Shown piece by piece: positions 1 through 8,991 of a stretch of DNA of 64,000 bases. A program made the translations under genes and the position numbers. Below the pieces are notes generated by a model. The model did not search any database, was not told where the DNA came from, and saw only the letters and a list, made by a program, of their open reading frames with translations. Every line of letters begins with the position of its first letter. Position 1 is the stretch's first letter. This DNA is from Bordetella sp. LUAb4 (GTDB lineage Bacteria; Pseudomonadota; Gammaproteobacteria; Burkholderiales; Burkholderiaceae_B): positions 620,001-684,000 of the forward strand of contig NZ_JAHPZX010000004.1 in assembly GCF_021325795.1 (NCBI RefSeq), in the 5' to 3' direction.

Positions 1-2120
1 GTCGAGGACTGGAACTGCTTGTCCGCGTCGGTGATGCCATATGTGGCGATGAAATCATCCAGGTGCAGGCTCAGCGCACCCTGGGTGATGGCCACGCCCT
101 TGGGCATCCCTGTCGATCCCGAGGTATAGATGACGTAAGCCAACTGATCCGGCAGCACGGCGACCTCCGGCGGCAAGGCGGACTCGCCGTCCACGTCCGT
201 CACCAGCGTGATATGCCGTATTCCCGACGGCCCCACCAGGCCGGCCACGCACTGCATTGCACCCTCGTCTCCGACCACGTGCTCGATGCCGGCATCGGCC
301 ACCATGTAGGCAAGCCGATCCGCGGGATAGTCAGGATCGAGAGGAACGAAAGCCGCGCCGGACTTCAGGATCCCCAGCAAGGCCGCCGGCAATGCCGCCG
401 CGCGGCGCACGCACAGGCCGACGCGCGCCTCGCGCCGCACGCCGACACGCACCAGGCGCTGAGCGATGCGATTGGCCCATTCATCGAGTTCGCCGTATGT
501 CAGGCGCTCGCCTTCACAATGGACCGCGGGCGCGTCAGGCTGCGCCTGCGCGCGCCTGCCGATGCGCGTCGCGACGGGATCGAAGGGATACGTCGTGCGC
601 GCGGCATGGATGGCATCGGGAACGCCAAGCCGAATCTCGCCCAAGGCCAGGGTGCCGCGCGCAGCAGCGATCTGGCTCAGCAATTCGACGTAGTGATCGA
701 ACATGCGCTGCACCACGGGCTTGTCGAACACGTCGCAGGAATAGTTGAACGCCAGCGACAGCACGGAGGCGTCGAAGGCCTGCAATACCAGATCGAAGCG
801 CGACGACTCCAGACCTGCATCCAGGCCGCTTACCGTCAGCTCAGGCAGCGTCAGCGAGCTTCGGTCAGCCACGCCGTAACTGAACATGGCCTGGAACAGC
901 GGCGAGTGGCTGAAGCTGCGGGTCGGCTGCAAGGCTTCGACCAACTGGGCGAAAGGCAGATCCTGGTGCTCATGCGCTTCCAGCACGCGGGCCCGTATTT
1001 GCGCGACCAGGTCTTCGAAACCCGGCAATCCCTCTACTTCACCGCGGATGACCAGCGTATTGACGAAGAATCCGATAAGCGCTTCCGTATCCACGCGATC
1101 GCGACCCGCGACCGGGATGCCGACCCGTATATCCTTCTGGTTGCCATACCTTGTCAGCAACAGCATGTAGGCCGCCAGCAGCACGACGAACAGCGTGGTG
1201 TCGTACTTCCTGGCGACCTGCCGCAGCCCTTGGTCGACGTCGCGGTCCAGCACACCATGCACCCTGCCGCCCTCGGCGCTGCGCAGGCCGGTACGCCGGC
1301 GCGTATAGGGCAGCTCCAGCACCGGATGCTCGTGGCCCAGGCGCCGGGTCCAGTAATCCAGCTGCCGCGTAAGCGAGCCGTCGTCCAACCATTCACGCTG
1401 CCAACGCGCATAGTCCCCGTATTGGATGGCCAGCGGCACCCCATATGACGCGGCCACGTTCGCCGGCGCGCCGGCGCCACCCTCGTACGCCGTCGTCACA
1501 TAGGCATGGACGAACTCTTTCTTCAACAGGTCCATGGACCAGCCGTCGGAGACGATGTGATGCACGCAGAAGTGCAGCACGTATTCGTCCGGCGCCAGAC
1601 GGAACAACGCGACTTGCAGCAAAGGCCCCTGGCGCAGGTCGAAAGGCTGGCGCGCCAGCGCCAACAGCTGGCGCCGCAGTTCCTGTTCACGAACCTCGTC
1701 TTCCAGTCCCGACAGATCGTGCTCCTGCCAGCCGTAGCCGGCATCCCCGACGATCTGCCACGCAATGCCGTCCACCTCTTCGAACCGCTTGCGCAAGGCC
1801 TCGTGCCTGAGCGAAATCCGCTGCAGTGCCTGCCGCACCGCCGCCACGTTCAACTTGCCGGCCAGTTTCACCGCGCCGGAAATGTTGTACGCCGCGCTGG
1901 CAGGATCCAGGCGCCACATGAACCAGAGCCGCTCTTGCGCGTGCGACAACGGAAAACGCGAGTCGCGATCCGGGAAGCGTGCGATGGGAAACTGGATGGG
2001 ATCGATGCCCGCGTCGCGTATCCGGGCGCGGAACTCGCGCCGCTTCTCCTCTGACAGCGCGACATAAGCGAGGGAAAAAGATCTCAGCTCGTCGTGGGAC
2101 TGCTCGGGTACCTGTGCCAT
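1..2120 (-). CDS. Non-ribosomal peptide synthetase, N-terminal C-A module (partial)
   Basis: This is the N-terminal ~706 residues of an NRPS; the C-terminus lies beyond the left edge. The start ATG at 2120 begins M-A-Q-V-P-E-Q. A condensation domain follows from about residue 45, opening with the C1-like stretch LSHAQERLWF; the catalytic motif HHIVSDG begins at residue 187. An adenylation domain begins near residue 470, with the A3 nucleotide-binding motif YVIYTSGSTGMPKG around 662-675. The carrier domain and specificity residues are not visible. Because the protein opens with a C domain, it must take an acyl or peptidyl donor from elsewhere. It is last in the visible mbtH-TE-cupin-YqcI operon, so the product is most likely a peptide siderophore. 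Family certain, product inferred. Confidence 0.93.
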   Translation of the reverse strand, partial: MAQVPEQSHDELRSFSLAYVALSEEKRREFRARIRDAGIDPIQFPIARFPDRDSRFPLSHAQERLWFMWRLDPASAAYNISGAVKLAGKLNVAAVRQALQRISLRHEALRKRFEEVDGIAWQIVGDAGYGWQEHDLSGLEDEVREQELRRQLLALARQPFDLRQGPLLQVALFRLAPDEYVLHFCVHHIVSDGWSMDLLKKEFVHAYVTTAYEGGAGAPANVAASYGVPLAIQYGDYARWQREWLDDGSLTRQLDYWTRRLGHEHPVLELPYTRRRTGLRSAEGGRVHGVLDRDVDQGLRQVARKYDTTLFVVLLAAYMLLLTRYGNQKDIRVGIPVAGRDRVDTEALIGFFVNTLVIRGEVEGLPGFEDLVAQIRARVLEAHEHQDLPFAQLVEALQPTRSFSHSPLFQAMFSYGVADRSSLTLPELTVSGLDAGLESSRFDLVLQAFDASVLSLAFNYSCDVFDKPVVQRMFDHYVELLSQIAAARGTLALGEIRLGVPDAIHAARTTYPFDPVATRIGRRAQAQPDAPAVHCEGERLTYGELDEWANRIAQRLVRVGVRREARVGLCVRRAAALPAALLGILKSGAAFVPLDPDYPADRLAYMVADAGIEHVVGDEGAMQCVAGLVGPSGIRHITLVTDVDGESALPPEVAVLPDQLAYVIYTSGSTGMPKGVAITQGALSLHLDDFIATYGITDADKQFQSS

Positions 2121-2197
2121 CTGTTCGATTCCCTACACCCCACCGGGGGGTTCCTTGCCTTGCCATGGACATCCCGCGCTGACCCGCCGGGCGTGAC

Positions 2198-3055
2198 TTA
2201 CCTGCTTTCTTCCTCCGTGGAAGGCACGGCTTCCTCTTCCTGAATGATCATCATTCCATTTTTTGCGGAAATGGAATCTTGCTCTGCCGACGAAGCACGG
2301 CGGCTCAGGAAGGGGCATCTGTCCGCCTGGGGTGAATTGTCGTCGGGCAGAAAGTATTGTTGCCACTCCAGGTTGCCTGGGTCCCCGTAGAAACCGAGAC
2401 TGGGATGGGCAGGCAGCTCGTCCCATTCCAGCAGGCGCCGGCGCACTTCATTGCGGGCCTGGGCACCGATCACGCGATTCGTGACCTTATCGACGAAGAC
2501 GCTGCGCGGTTGGAACAGGAGCACCATGCCCGCCCCCAGATTGCGGCTATGCCGCGCCCGGAACGACGGGCAAGCGCACACCACGAACATCTGCAAGGAA
2601 GCAAAGGTGAATTCCCAGGCTGGATCCGCCGGATCCGGCTGCGACAACACCGCGGGATCACGGTCATGCTCGTGCAGGTACTGCAGCGATTTCCAGAAAT
2701 CGCCGTGGTACTCGGCGTGACTCAAAGGCCGCGAATCCGGTTCGAAGAATATGGCGATATTGTTCTTCTGGTATTGGGGCTGCACGGACAACTCCGCGAA
2801 CTTTCGCATCGTGTCGGGCAACAGCGCGATGTCCTTGCCCCGCACATACGAATAGAACATCTCGCCGCGCCGTTCGGCCTGGGTGCCGAAATAGCACGGG
2901 TAGCGGGGATGCATGACGCTCTCGCGCAACGTGGCATACGATGTCTCGAGCCAGGGCGGCAAATCGGTCGGTCCGATCTCGCTACCCAGAATCACCCGCT
3001 GCCGCCAATCCAGCACCTGCGATCGCTCATCGGACTGAACTTTCTGTTCCTGCAT
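2198..3055 (-). CDS. YqcI/YcgG family protein, probable heme-dependent N-hydroxylase
   Basis: The 285-residue protein resembles the YqcI/YcgG (PF08892) family. Characterised members such as GntA of guanitoxin biosynthesis are heme-dependent enzymes that hydroxylate a guanidine nitrogen. Family-like segments are YPCYFGTQAERRGEMFYSYV (about 52-71), VVCACPSF near residue 160, and a C-terminal GDPGNLEWQQYFLPDD. The C-terminal tail (from about 250) is polar and probably disordered. The start at 3055 has a strong GGAGG ribosome site. It sits between the cupin gene and the NRPS gene in one operon, so its substrate is probably an amino acid, plausibly arginine, destined for the siderophore. The heme and the substrate are inferred from the family. 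Confidence 0.75.
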   Translation of the reverse strand: MQEQKVQSDERSQVLDWRQRVILGSEIGPTDLPPWLETSYATLRESVMHPRYPCYFGTQAERRGEMFYSYVRGKDIALLPDTMRKFAELSVQPQYQKNNIAIFFEPDSRPLSHAEYHGDFWKSLQYLHEHDRDPAVLSQPDPADPAWEFTFASLQMFVVCACPSFRARHSRNLGAGMVLLFQPRSVFVDKVTNRVIGAQARNEVRRRLLEWDELPAHPSLGFYGDPGNLEWQQYFLPDDNSPQADRCPFLSRRASSAEQDSISAKNGMMIIQEEEAVPSTEEESR

Positions 3056-3149
3056 GCCACCCTCCGCAATTGCACTGTCGGCGTGCCCCGTCGCGGGTTG
3101 CCGGTTCGCGTCATTCGGACCTGATGGTCCTAGATGGTCCTGGATGTTC

Positions 3150-4580
3150 CTAAGCTGGCACGGCAGGCCGTTCCGCTGCCGTCAGCAGTTCATTGATCCA
3201 TTCGTCCGGGATGATGGGCTGGTGGTAGGTGCATTCCTGCGACACCACTGTGGAACCGTGCAGGCGCCCATCTGGAATCAACACCATCTCGCCCGTCGCC
3301 AACGGCAGCTTCATGCCCAGGTTGCCCCAGAACAGCATGTCGCCTTCTTCGATGACCACCAGCCTGTGATCGCTATGCACATGGGTCGTCGAGCACATCT
3401 CACGGGGCTCGACGAATGTTTCCCGGTCGATTCCGGGGCATTCCGCCTGGATCCGCTTCTCGATTTCCCTGGCCCATTGGCAGTAGCGCGGAATGGCCGA
3501 CAACCAGCGCAACTGCTCGCCCAGGTCCCAGCGTGCGCGCTCGGCCAGCCGCACCGCCATGCCCAGACCCTGGCCCAGGCGATACAACGCGGCTGCGCCA
3601 TTGTGCTGCTGTACCGCGTCCGCGCTACGGCGCAACCTGGCCTTTACGTCTGCCAGCAATTGCGCTGCGTCGGCGGCCGGCCCGCTGTTGCGCACCCAGT
3701 GCGGGCATGCTTGGGCGAGCGCCAGACCGAAAGCCAGCCATTCGGTCTCCGCGACGAAAGACGCCCCGAGCAAGGCGAACGCATGATCCGGCCGCGAGCC
3801 CAGGGCATGCAATAGATTGGTCTTGGCCAGGCTCGTGGGCAGATAGAACTGCCAATACGAGTGAGGCTTGCGATCCACGCCCAGCATCGCGGCGACCTGG
3901 CCCAGTAGCGCATCATCAAGCACACCCGATCCCAGGCTTGGCCTGTCCGCCGGCGCGACGCTGGCGAAGTAGCCCGACGCGGCAGCGCGCTCGACCGGCA
4001 GGCGGCGCGAGGCGGCCAGCGCCCACTGCTGGATCAGGATGAAACGCAGGCCATCTTCGAGATAATCATTGCGCAGCAGCATGGCGAACAAGTCTTTCCA
4101 GTGCGTCAATTGCGCTTCGAACAAGGCATCGACGGCAGCCGCGTGACCCGTGGGCCCCTGCTGCGCATAGGTGTCGTCGGCGAGATAGGAAAAGGCGTAG
4201 CTTTCCAGATAGGGTCTGATGCGCTGGGCCGCCACCTGGTTGCCGTCGGCATAAAACTGTTCGAAGCGCTCGAACTCCGCCGCATCGCGCGGCATGCGTG
4301 GCACCGACAATTCGTTGATGCAGAGCAGTAGCCGGTTGGTCGCCAACGAGGGCAGGCGGCTCACTGTCTCGGCCGTGATCGCCTTTTGGAACTTGAGGAA
4401 ATCGAGATCTTCGGGCCGCAGTGGACGCCGATAGAAGTCCTCGTCCAGTTCCAGTTCGTCGACCACCGCGCTGCGGAACGCATCATGCGATGCGAACTGG
4501 CGGATCAAAGGCAGCACTTCGTCACGCTGCGGCTTGTGGCGCGCGAAATCGAACAGCGGCGCCAAATTAATCTTTTCCAC
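3150..4580 (-). CDS. SznF-like helical plus C-terminal cupin metalloenzyme, probable N-N bond-forming step
   Basis: The 476-residue protein has a mainly helical N-terminal part and a C-terminal cupin. The cupin shows THVH (His400 and His402) and a third histidine in LHGS (His441). This HxH...H spacing matches what I recall for the iron site of SznF, the streptozotocin enzyme that rearranges a hydroxylated arginine to an N-nitroso product. I could not align the seven diiron ligands of the SznF central domain; hydroxylation may instead be done by the YqcI neighbour. The chosen GTG start overlaps the thioesterase stop (TAGTG) and has GGGAG upstream; an in-frame TTG at 4598 is the alternative. 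In this operon it probably builds a diazeniumdiolate or related ligand residue. Confidence 0.68.
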   Translation of the reverse strand: MEKINLAPLFDFARHKPQRDEVLPLIRQFASHDAFRSAVVDELELDEDFYRRPLRPEDLDFLKFQKAITAETVSRLPSLATNRLLLCINELSVPRMPRDAAEFERFEQFYADGNQVAAQRIRPYLESYAFSYLADDTYAQQGPTGHAAAVDALFEAQLTHWKDLFAMLLRNDYLEDGLRFILIQQWALAASRRLPVERAAASGYFASVAPADRPSLGSGVLDDALLGQVAAMLGVDRKPHSYWQFYLPTSLAKTNLLHALGSRPDHAFALLGASFVAETEWLAFGLALAQACPHWVRNSGPAADAAQLLADVKARLRRSADAVQQHNGAAALYRLGQGLGMAVRLAERARWDLGEQLRWLSAIPRYCQWAREIEKRIQAECPGIDRETFVEPREMCSTTHVHSDHRLVVIEEGDMLFWGNLGMKLPLATGEMVLIPDGRLHGSTVVSQECTYHQPIIPDEWINELLTAAERPAVPA

Positions 4581-5356
4581 TATCGTGCTCCCGGCCAAGC
4601 TCCGGCGCGTGCCGTATGCCCGACGATTGTTCCCCGCGACGACGTATGCACATGACGTTCAAGGCTGGCCTCGACCCTGGCGATGACGTCGTCCTGGTGG
4701 GAATTGATGAAGAAGTGATCCGCGTCCAACAGTTGAAGATCGAATGCCCCACTGGTTTCCTGCGCCCAGGCAGACAGATTGTCTGGAGATTCCATGACTT
4801 CGTCGTCCTGCGACCCGCCCAGCACCAGGACGGGACACGCCAAAGGTGGCCCGTCACCGCGCGCATAGGTGCCGCACAGATGGAAGTCGGCGCGCAGCAC
4901 CGGCGCAATCAAGGCCATGAACTCGTCATTGCCCAGGATGTCGGGCGCGGTGCCATTGAGCGAAACGATTTCGTCCATGAGCTCGCTGTGCGGACAATCC
5001 AGCCATTTCGTCTCCCGTTCACGCATCGCGGGAGCAATGCACGCCGATAAGCCCATCCATACTGGGTCGACCCCATGTCGCCGCCGCAGTTCGTGAGCGA
5101 GCTTGATACCCACGAGTGCGCCCATGCTGTGGCCGAAGATCGCAAAGGGGCGATCGAGATAAGGCTCCACGTCCTGCAACAGCAATTCCATCAGGGGTTG
5201 CCATTCGTGCACGGGCGAATAGCGCATGCGTACTCCCCTGCCCGGCATATGCAAAGGTACGACGCGTATCCAGGCCGGCATCCTGTCACCCCAATGGCGA
5301 TAGATCGTCGCATTGCCTCCCGCGTATGGCAATGCGAAAAACGTGATGGGCTGCAT
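4580..5356 (-). CDS. Type II thioesterase (alpha/beta hydrolase) of the NRPS cluster
   Basis: The 258-residue protein is an external (type II) thioesterase, which removes mis-primed acyl groups from NRPS carrier domains. The N-terminal FFALPYAGGNATIYRHW and the nucleophile elbow GHSMGA (about 75-80) are family hallmarks. A C-terminal DADHFFI supplies the catalytic histidine. Length is typical. It lies 24 bp after mbtH and its stop overlaps the start of the cupin gene, so translation of the two is probably coupled. A role in siderophore assembly follows from the operon. Confidence 0.93.
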   Translation of the reverse strand: MQPITFFALPYAGGNATIYRHWGDRMPAWIRVVPLHMPGRGVRMRYSPVHEWQPLMELLLQDVEPYLDRPFAIFGHSMGALVGIKLAHELRRRHGVDPVWMGLSACIAPAMRERETKWLDCPHSELMDEIVSLNGTAPDILGNDEFMALIAPVLRADFHLCGTYARGDGPPLACPVLVLGGSQDDEVMESPDNLSAWAQETSGAFDLQLLDADHFFINSHQDDVIARVEASLERHVHTSSRGTIVGHTARAGAWPGAR

Positions 5357-5380
5357 GGAAATTCCGAGGAAACCGACGGC

Positions 5381-5638
5381 TCAGGCGGCAGGCGCGGCGC
5401 AATCCTGTACCACCGTGGCCAAGGCCGCGGCTTCGCCGTCCATGGCCTTGCGCAAGCTCAGCGGACGCATGTCGGTCCAATGCGTTTCGATGTAGGAAAG
5501 GCATTCGGCCTTGCTGCCTTCCTTGCCCACGGCGCGCCAACCGCCCGGGATCTTGCTTTTATATGCTGGCCAGATGGAATACTGCTCTTCGTGATTGATG
5601 ACCACTTTGAAGGTCATGCTTTCGTCATCCCAGCTCAT
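5381..5638 (-). CDS. mbtH: MbtH family adenylation-domain chaperone
   Basis: The 85-residue protein carries the MbtH signature: [10 protein letters not shown], then IPGGW, then [18 protein letters not shown]. MbtH-like proteins bind and activate NRPS adenylation domains. The reading frame opens at 5638; an internal Met (MTFKVV) seven residues in is also possible and closer to the usual family start. It is first in the minus-strand siderophore operon, with a Fur-box-like site about 70 bp upstream. Confidence 0.95.
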   Translation of the reverse strand: MSWDDESMTFKVVINHEEQYSIWPAYKSKIPGGWRAVGKEGSKAECLSYIETHWTDMRPLSLRKAMDGEAAALATVVQDCAAPAA

Positions 5639-5706
5639 GGCTTTACTCCAGGTTGAGTGGCTGAACGGCGCCGCGTAGGCACCCGCGCAGCGACGTTCGC
5701 TAAAGA

Positions 5707-5725
5707 CAAAACGATAATCATTCCA
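5707..5725 (-). promoter_or_regulatory. Candidate Fur box for the mbtH-NRPS operon
   Basis: The perfect core GATAATCATT at 5713-5722 matches the inner ten positions of the 19-bp E. coli Fur consensus; overall about 13 of 19 match. It lies 69 bp or more upstream of the mbtH start, in a 306-bp AT-richer divergent intergenic region (5639-5944). That region otherwise holds only the second Fur-like site and the leader of the PepSY gene. Iron repression of the operon is inferred. Confidence 0.6.
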
Positions 5726-5826
5726 TTTGCAGCGGTATGCACTCTACTGATTGAAAAAACCGATGTCAATGGCGTTTCGCTTCGTTCATCCAATCTTCAT
5801 GCGGCACCTCGGAGCAACGATCCCTG

Positions 5827-5845
5827 AATAATGAGAATCGTTCTA
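5827..5845 (+). promoter_or_regulatory. Candidate Fur box for the PepSY-exporter operon
   Basis: The stretch AATAATGAGAATCGTTCTA matches about 14 of 19 positions of the Fur consensus. It is 100 bp upstream of the preferred PepSY start at 5945. An in-frame ATG at 5831 lies inside this site, which argues against that upstream start. Confidence 0.65.
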
Positions 5846-5944
5846 CAATGCGACCGGACCTCATGTTGCCCAGCAACTGACGCGGTAACCGCAACGGTCC
5901 CTACTTCAATCAGACACAACGTCCCGACTCGCTGGAGAGCGCGA

Positions 5945-7225
5945 ATGGTGGCCGCGAAGAGCGTGAAGCGGTGGTATTGGATACACAAATGGTCCAGCCT
6001 CATATGCACGGTATTTCTTCTGGTTATATGCTTCACCGGTTTGCCGTTGATCTTCCAAAGCGAAATCAACGACGCCGTCCTACCGGCGCGCGAGGCGGCC
6101 CCTGCTCGCCTCGCTGATGCCCAAGGGGTCAATGCCCAGGGGACCAATGCGAACGCCAGTGCCGGCATCAATGCCGTGAGTGCTGAAGTCAGTGCGGATA
6201 AGTGGGTAAGCGCTGCCCGCGCCCGCTTTCCCGGGGATTCGATAAGATCGATCACCTTCGACGATGATGAACCGGTCGCCTTCGTCGGCATGGTGCCCGC
6301 GCTGCCGCCCGCGCGCGACGATCCCAAGCTGTACCACTGGCTCAAGTTCGACACGCGCACCGCTGAACTCATCAACACTTCCGAGCAATTCCAGCAGGAC
6401 CTCGGTGCGTCCAGCGCGTCCTTCATCAATAGCATCATGGGCGTGGTACGGGCCATGCACATCGACTGGTACAGCGGCCTGCCTGGCCAGCTCTTCCTCG
6501 GTTTCATGGCACTGCTCTTCGTCGCTGCCATCGTCTCGGGCACGGTGCTGTACGCGCCCTTCATGAAGAAGCTGCCGTTCGGCACCGTGCGCGCGGAGCG
6601 ATCCCGGCGCTTGAAATGGCTGGACCTGCACAACCTTTTGGGCATCGTGGTGCTGGTCTGGACCGCGATCGTGGGACTTACCGGCGCCATCAATGAAATC
6701 TCCGGGCCACTCTATCGGACCTGGGCGACAAGCGACGTGCGCGCGGCCTGGGCGCCATGGAAAGGCTTGACGCCCCCTAGTCAGGCGGAAATGGCTTCCG
6801 TGCAGGGCGCGCTCGATACGACGCTGCAAGCCTTACCAGGCATGAAGGTTCGCTCGCTGATATTCCCCAACCCGCTGCTGGGAAACGACTATCACTATCT
6901 GGTAATGACCAATGGCAATACTCCCCTGAGCGAGCGTCTGGCGACCGCGGTATTGATCGATTCCAAGACAGGCCAGTTGACGAAAGTCCTGGACATGCCT
7001 TGGTATCTGCGCGTTCTTGAACTCTCCCGGCCACTGCACTTTGGCGACTACGGTGGCCTGCCCCTGAAAATACTGTGGGCTCTTTTCGATGCCGTCACGA
7101 TAGCGGTGCTGGGTAGCGGCTTGTACCTCTGGTTCGCCAGGCTGAAGAACGAGCGCGAGAGAATGGGCGCGGCATCGCGCAAAAGCCGCGATGCAAGCAC
7201 GACACATGTGCCCGCCGCCGACTAG
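5945..7225 (+). CDS. PepSY-associated transmembrane protein (PiuB-like)
   Basis: The 426-residue inner-membrane protein is of the PepSY_TM type often found in siderophore loci, where some members act as reductases releasing iron from the ferri-siderophore. It opens with WYWIHKWSSLIC and a first membrane helix (about 15-35). A periplasmic loop with an Ala/Asn-rich stretch follows. A central helix pair includes LDLHNLLGIVVLVWTAIVGL, and a last helix lies near the C-terminus. The start is set at 5945 because GGAGAG precedes it and the upstream in-frame ATG lies in a Fur-like site. It probably forms an operon with the exporter gene 60 bp downstream. Reductase activity is not shown by the sequence. 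Confidence 0.85.
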   Translation: MVAAKSVKRWYWIHKWSSLICTVFLLVICFTGLPLIFQSEINDAVLPAREAAPARLADAQGVNAQGTNANASAGINAVSAEVSADKWVSAARARFPGDSIRSITFDDDEPVAFVGMVPALPPARDDPKLYHWLKFDTRTAELINTSEQFQQDLGASSASFINSIMGVVRAMHIDWYSGLPGQLFLGFMALLFVAAIVSGTVLYAPFMKKLPFGTVRAERSRRLKWLDLHNLLGIVVLVWTAIVGLTGAINEISGPLYRTWATSDVRAAWAPWKGLTPPSQAEMASVQGALDTTLQALPGMKVRSLIFPNPLLGNDYHYLVMTNGNTPLSERLATAVLIDSKTGQLTKVLDMPWYLRVLELSRPLHFGDYGGLPLKILWALFDAVTIAVLGSGLYLWFARLKNERERMGAASRKSRDASTTHVPAAD

Positions 7226-7285
7226 CCGGCAACCCCGCCGAATACGTAGAAGTTTCAAGCGAATGCCTTCCATGGAGTGCTTGTC

Positions 7286-8968
7286 ATGTCCGATTCTCAG
7301 CGACTTCTTCCAACGGCGGTTCGGCTGCTGCGCCCATTTGCCTGGACCGTCATCTTATCGACGGTAGCCGGCATCGCCAGCGGGATTGCAACGGCATCCC
7401 TGCTGGCTACGATCAATCGAAGCCTGTACACCTCCGACGGCATCACCAACAGCACCATCCTGGCCTTTGTCGTGCTGTTCGTCATCACGATTGCCGGTGA
7501 AATCATTTCCGACATGGGCAGCTCCACGGTCGGCCAACGGGTGATCGCCAGCCTGCGCAATGAGCTGACCGCGAAGATCCTGCGCGCGCCTATCGTGGAG
7601 ATCGAGCAATACCGGCCTCATCGCATCATTACCGCGCTGAACAACGACATAGGCACCATCAGCAACTTCACGTTCGGCTTTTCCAGCTTCGCCATCGCGC
7701 TCGCGGTCACCCTAGGATGCTTCGCCTATATGGTCTGGCTGTCACCCATGTTATTCGGCATCACCTTGGCGGCCATCGTCCTGGGTGCGCTGGCCACCAT
7801 TTGGGCCAGGAACAAGGGCATCCGGGGCTTCGCCGTCACCCGCAATCTGGAAGATCAGTTGCAAAGCCAATATCGGGCCATCATCGAAGGCGCGAAAGAA
7901 CTGCGCATGCATCGCCCCCGCCGCATCGATATCTTCAAGAACAAGATTCAGGCAACAACCCGGAAGGCAGCAGACACCTTCATAGAAGGCATGCTGATTT
8001 TCTGCACCGCCAACGCCTTCAGTTCGGCCCTGTACTTCTTCGCCATCGGCATCCTGCTGATCGTCCATGACAAGGCCGGTAATGTGCAGGAGTCGGCTAT
8101 CAGCGGCTTCGTGCTGGTCCTGCTGTATGTGCGCGGCCCGCTGGGTCAGGTAGTGGGACAGTTTCCCATGTTCGCCCGCGCCCAGATCGCCATGAAGCAT
8201 CTGGCGGAATTGACCGCACGATTCGAAACACCCGAAGCAGGCATCAAGCTCGACGCCGACGACGTGCAGCCAGCCGCTATCCGTACCGTCGAATTGCGCG
8301 ATGTCCGCTTTGCCTTTCCGACTGAAGCAGGCAAGGAATCCTTTTCGCTGGGCCCCATCGACCTGCGTATCGACATTGGCGACATCCTCTTCGTCACGGG
8401 CGAAAACGGCAGCGGCAAGACGACGCTGATCAAGCTGCTATTGGGTCTATACACGCCGACCGCGGGGCAAATCCTGATCAACGGCGAGCCTCTGACCGCC
8501 GCCAGCCTCGACGACTACCGGCAGTCGTTCGCGACCGTGTTCTCTGATTACTACCTGTTCGATGAGCTGAATCTGCCGCCCAGCGTGGATGTCGCCGAAG
8601 TCTCGCGCTATCTGGCGCGAATGGAGATCGCGCACAAGGTGAAGATCGAAGACGGACGCTTCAACACGACGGACCTTTCCACCGGGCAGCGTAAACGCCT
8701 GGCGCTCATCCATGCTTATGTGGAAGGACGTCCGATCCTGGTTTTCGACGAATGGGCAGCGGATCAGGACCCGGAATTCCGGCGCTTCTTCTACAACGAA
8801 ATCCTGCCCGAGCTGCAACGGCAGGGGCGCACCATCATCGCCATCTCGCATGACGATCGTTACTTCCACGTGGCTGACAAGCGCCTGGTCATGCGCAACG
8901 GCGGTATCGCGGAATCGGTGCAGGAAAAGCGCGCGGACGACACCATGCGCGAGAATGCCGCCGCTTGA
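7286..8968 (+). CDS. Cyclic-peptide/siderophore ABC exporter, PvdE/SyrD family
   Basis: The 560-residue fused permease-ATPase has six predicted membrane helices in the first ~300 residues. The nucleotide-binding domain has Walker A GENGSGKTT, the signature LSTGQRKRL and Walker B ILVFDEWAADQDPEFR. The DEWAADQDPEFR form is typical of PvdE-type exporters that move pyoverdine-like precursors across the inner membrane. ATG 7286 is preferred over an in-frame GTG at 7277 because a GGAG ribosome site lies 8 bp before it. It is in the divergent arm of the siderophore locus, so the likely cargo is the NRPS product or its precursor. Confidence 0.93.
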   Translation: MSDSQRLLPTAVRLLRPFAWTVILSTVAGIASGIATASLLATINRSLYTSDGITNSTILAFVVLFVITIAGEIISDMGSSTVGQRVIASLRNELTAKILRAPIVEIEQYRPHRIITALNNDIGTISNFTFGFSSFAIALAVTLGCFAYMVWLSPMLFGITLAAIVLGALATIWARNKGIRGFAVTRNLEDQLQSQYRAIIEGAKELRMHRPRRIDIFKNKIQATTRKAADTFIEGMLIFCTANAFSSALYFFAIGILLIVHDKAGNVQESAISGFVLVLLYVRGPLGQVVGQFPMFARAQIAMKHLAELTARFETPEAGIKLDADDVQPAAIRTVELRDVRFAFPTEAGKESFSLGPIDLRIDIGDILFVTGENGSGKTTLIKLLLGLYTPTAGQILINGEPLTAASLDDYRQSFATVFSDYYLFDELNLPPSVDVAEVSRYLARMEIAHKVKIEDGRFNTTDLSTGQRKRLALIHAYVEGRPILVFDEWAADQDPEFRRFFYNEILPELQRQGRTIIAISHDDRYFHVADKRLVMRNGGIAESVQEKRADDTMRENAAA

Positions 8969-8991
8969 TACGGGCCTGACCGCCGCGGCGG

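Noticed and set aside
63-1448. Long plus-strand frame opposite the NRPS
   Set aside because: It is Gln/His/Arg-rich antisense shadow; the minus strand encodes recognisable condensation and adenylation motifs.
5831-5944. Upstream start for the PepSY protein
   Set aside because: The ATG lies inside a Fur-like site, and the extension has no hydrophobic or family match. ATG 5945 has a ribosome site.
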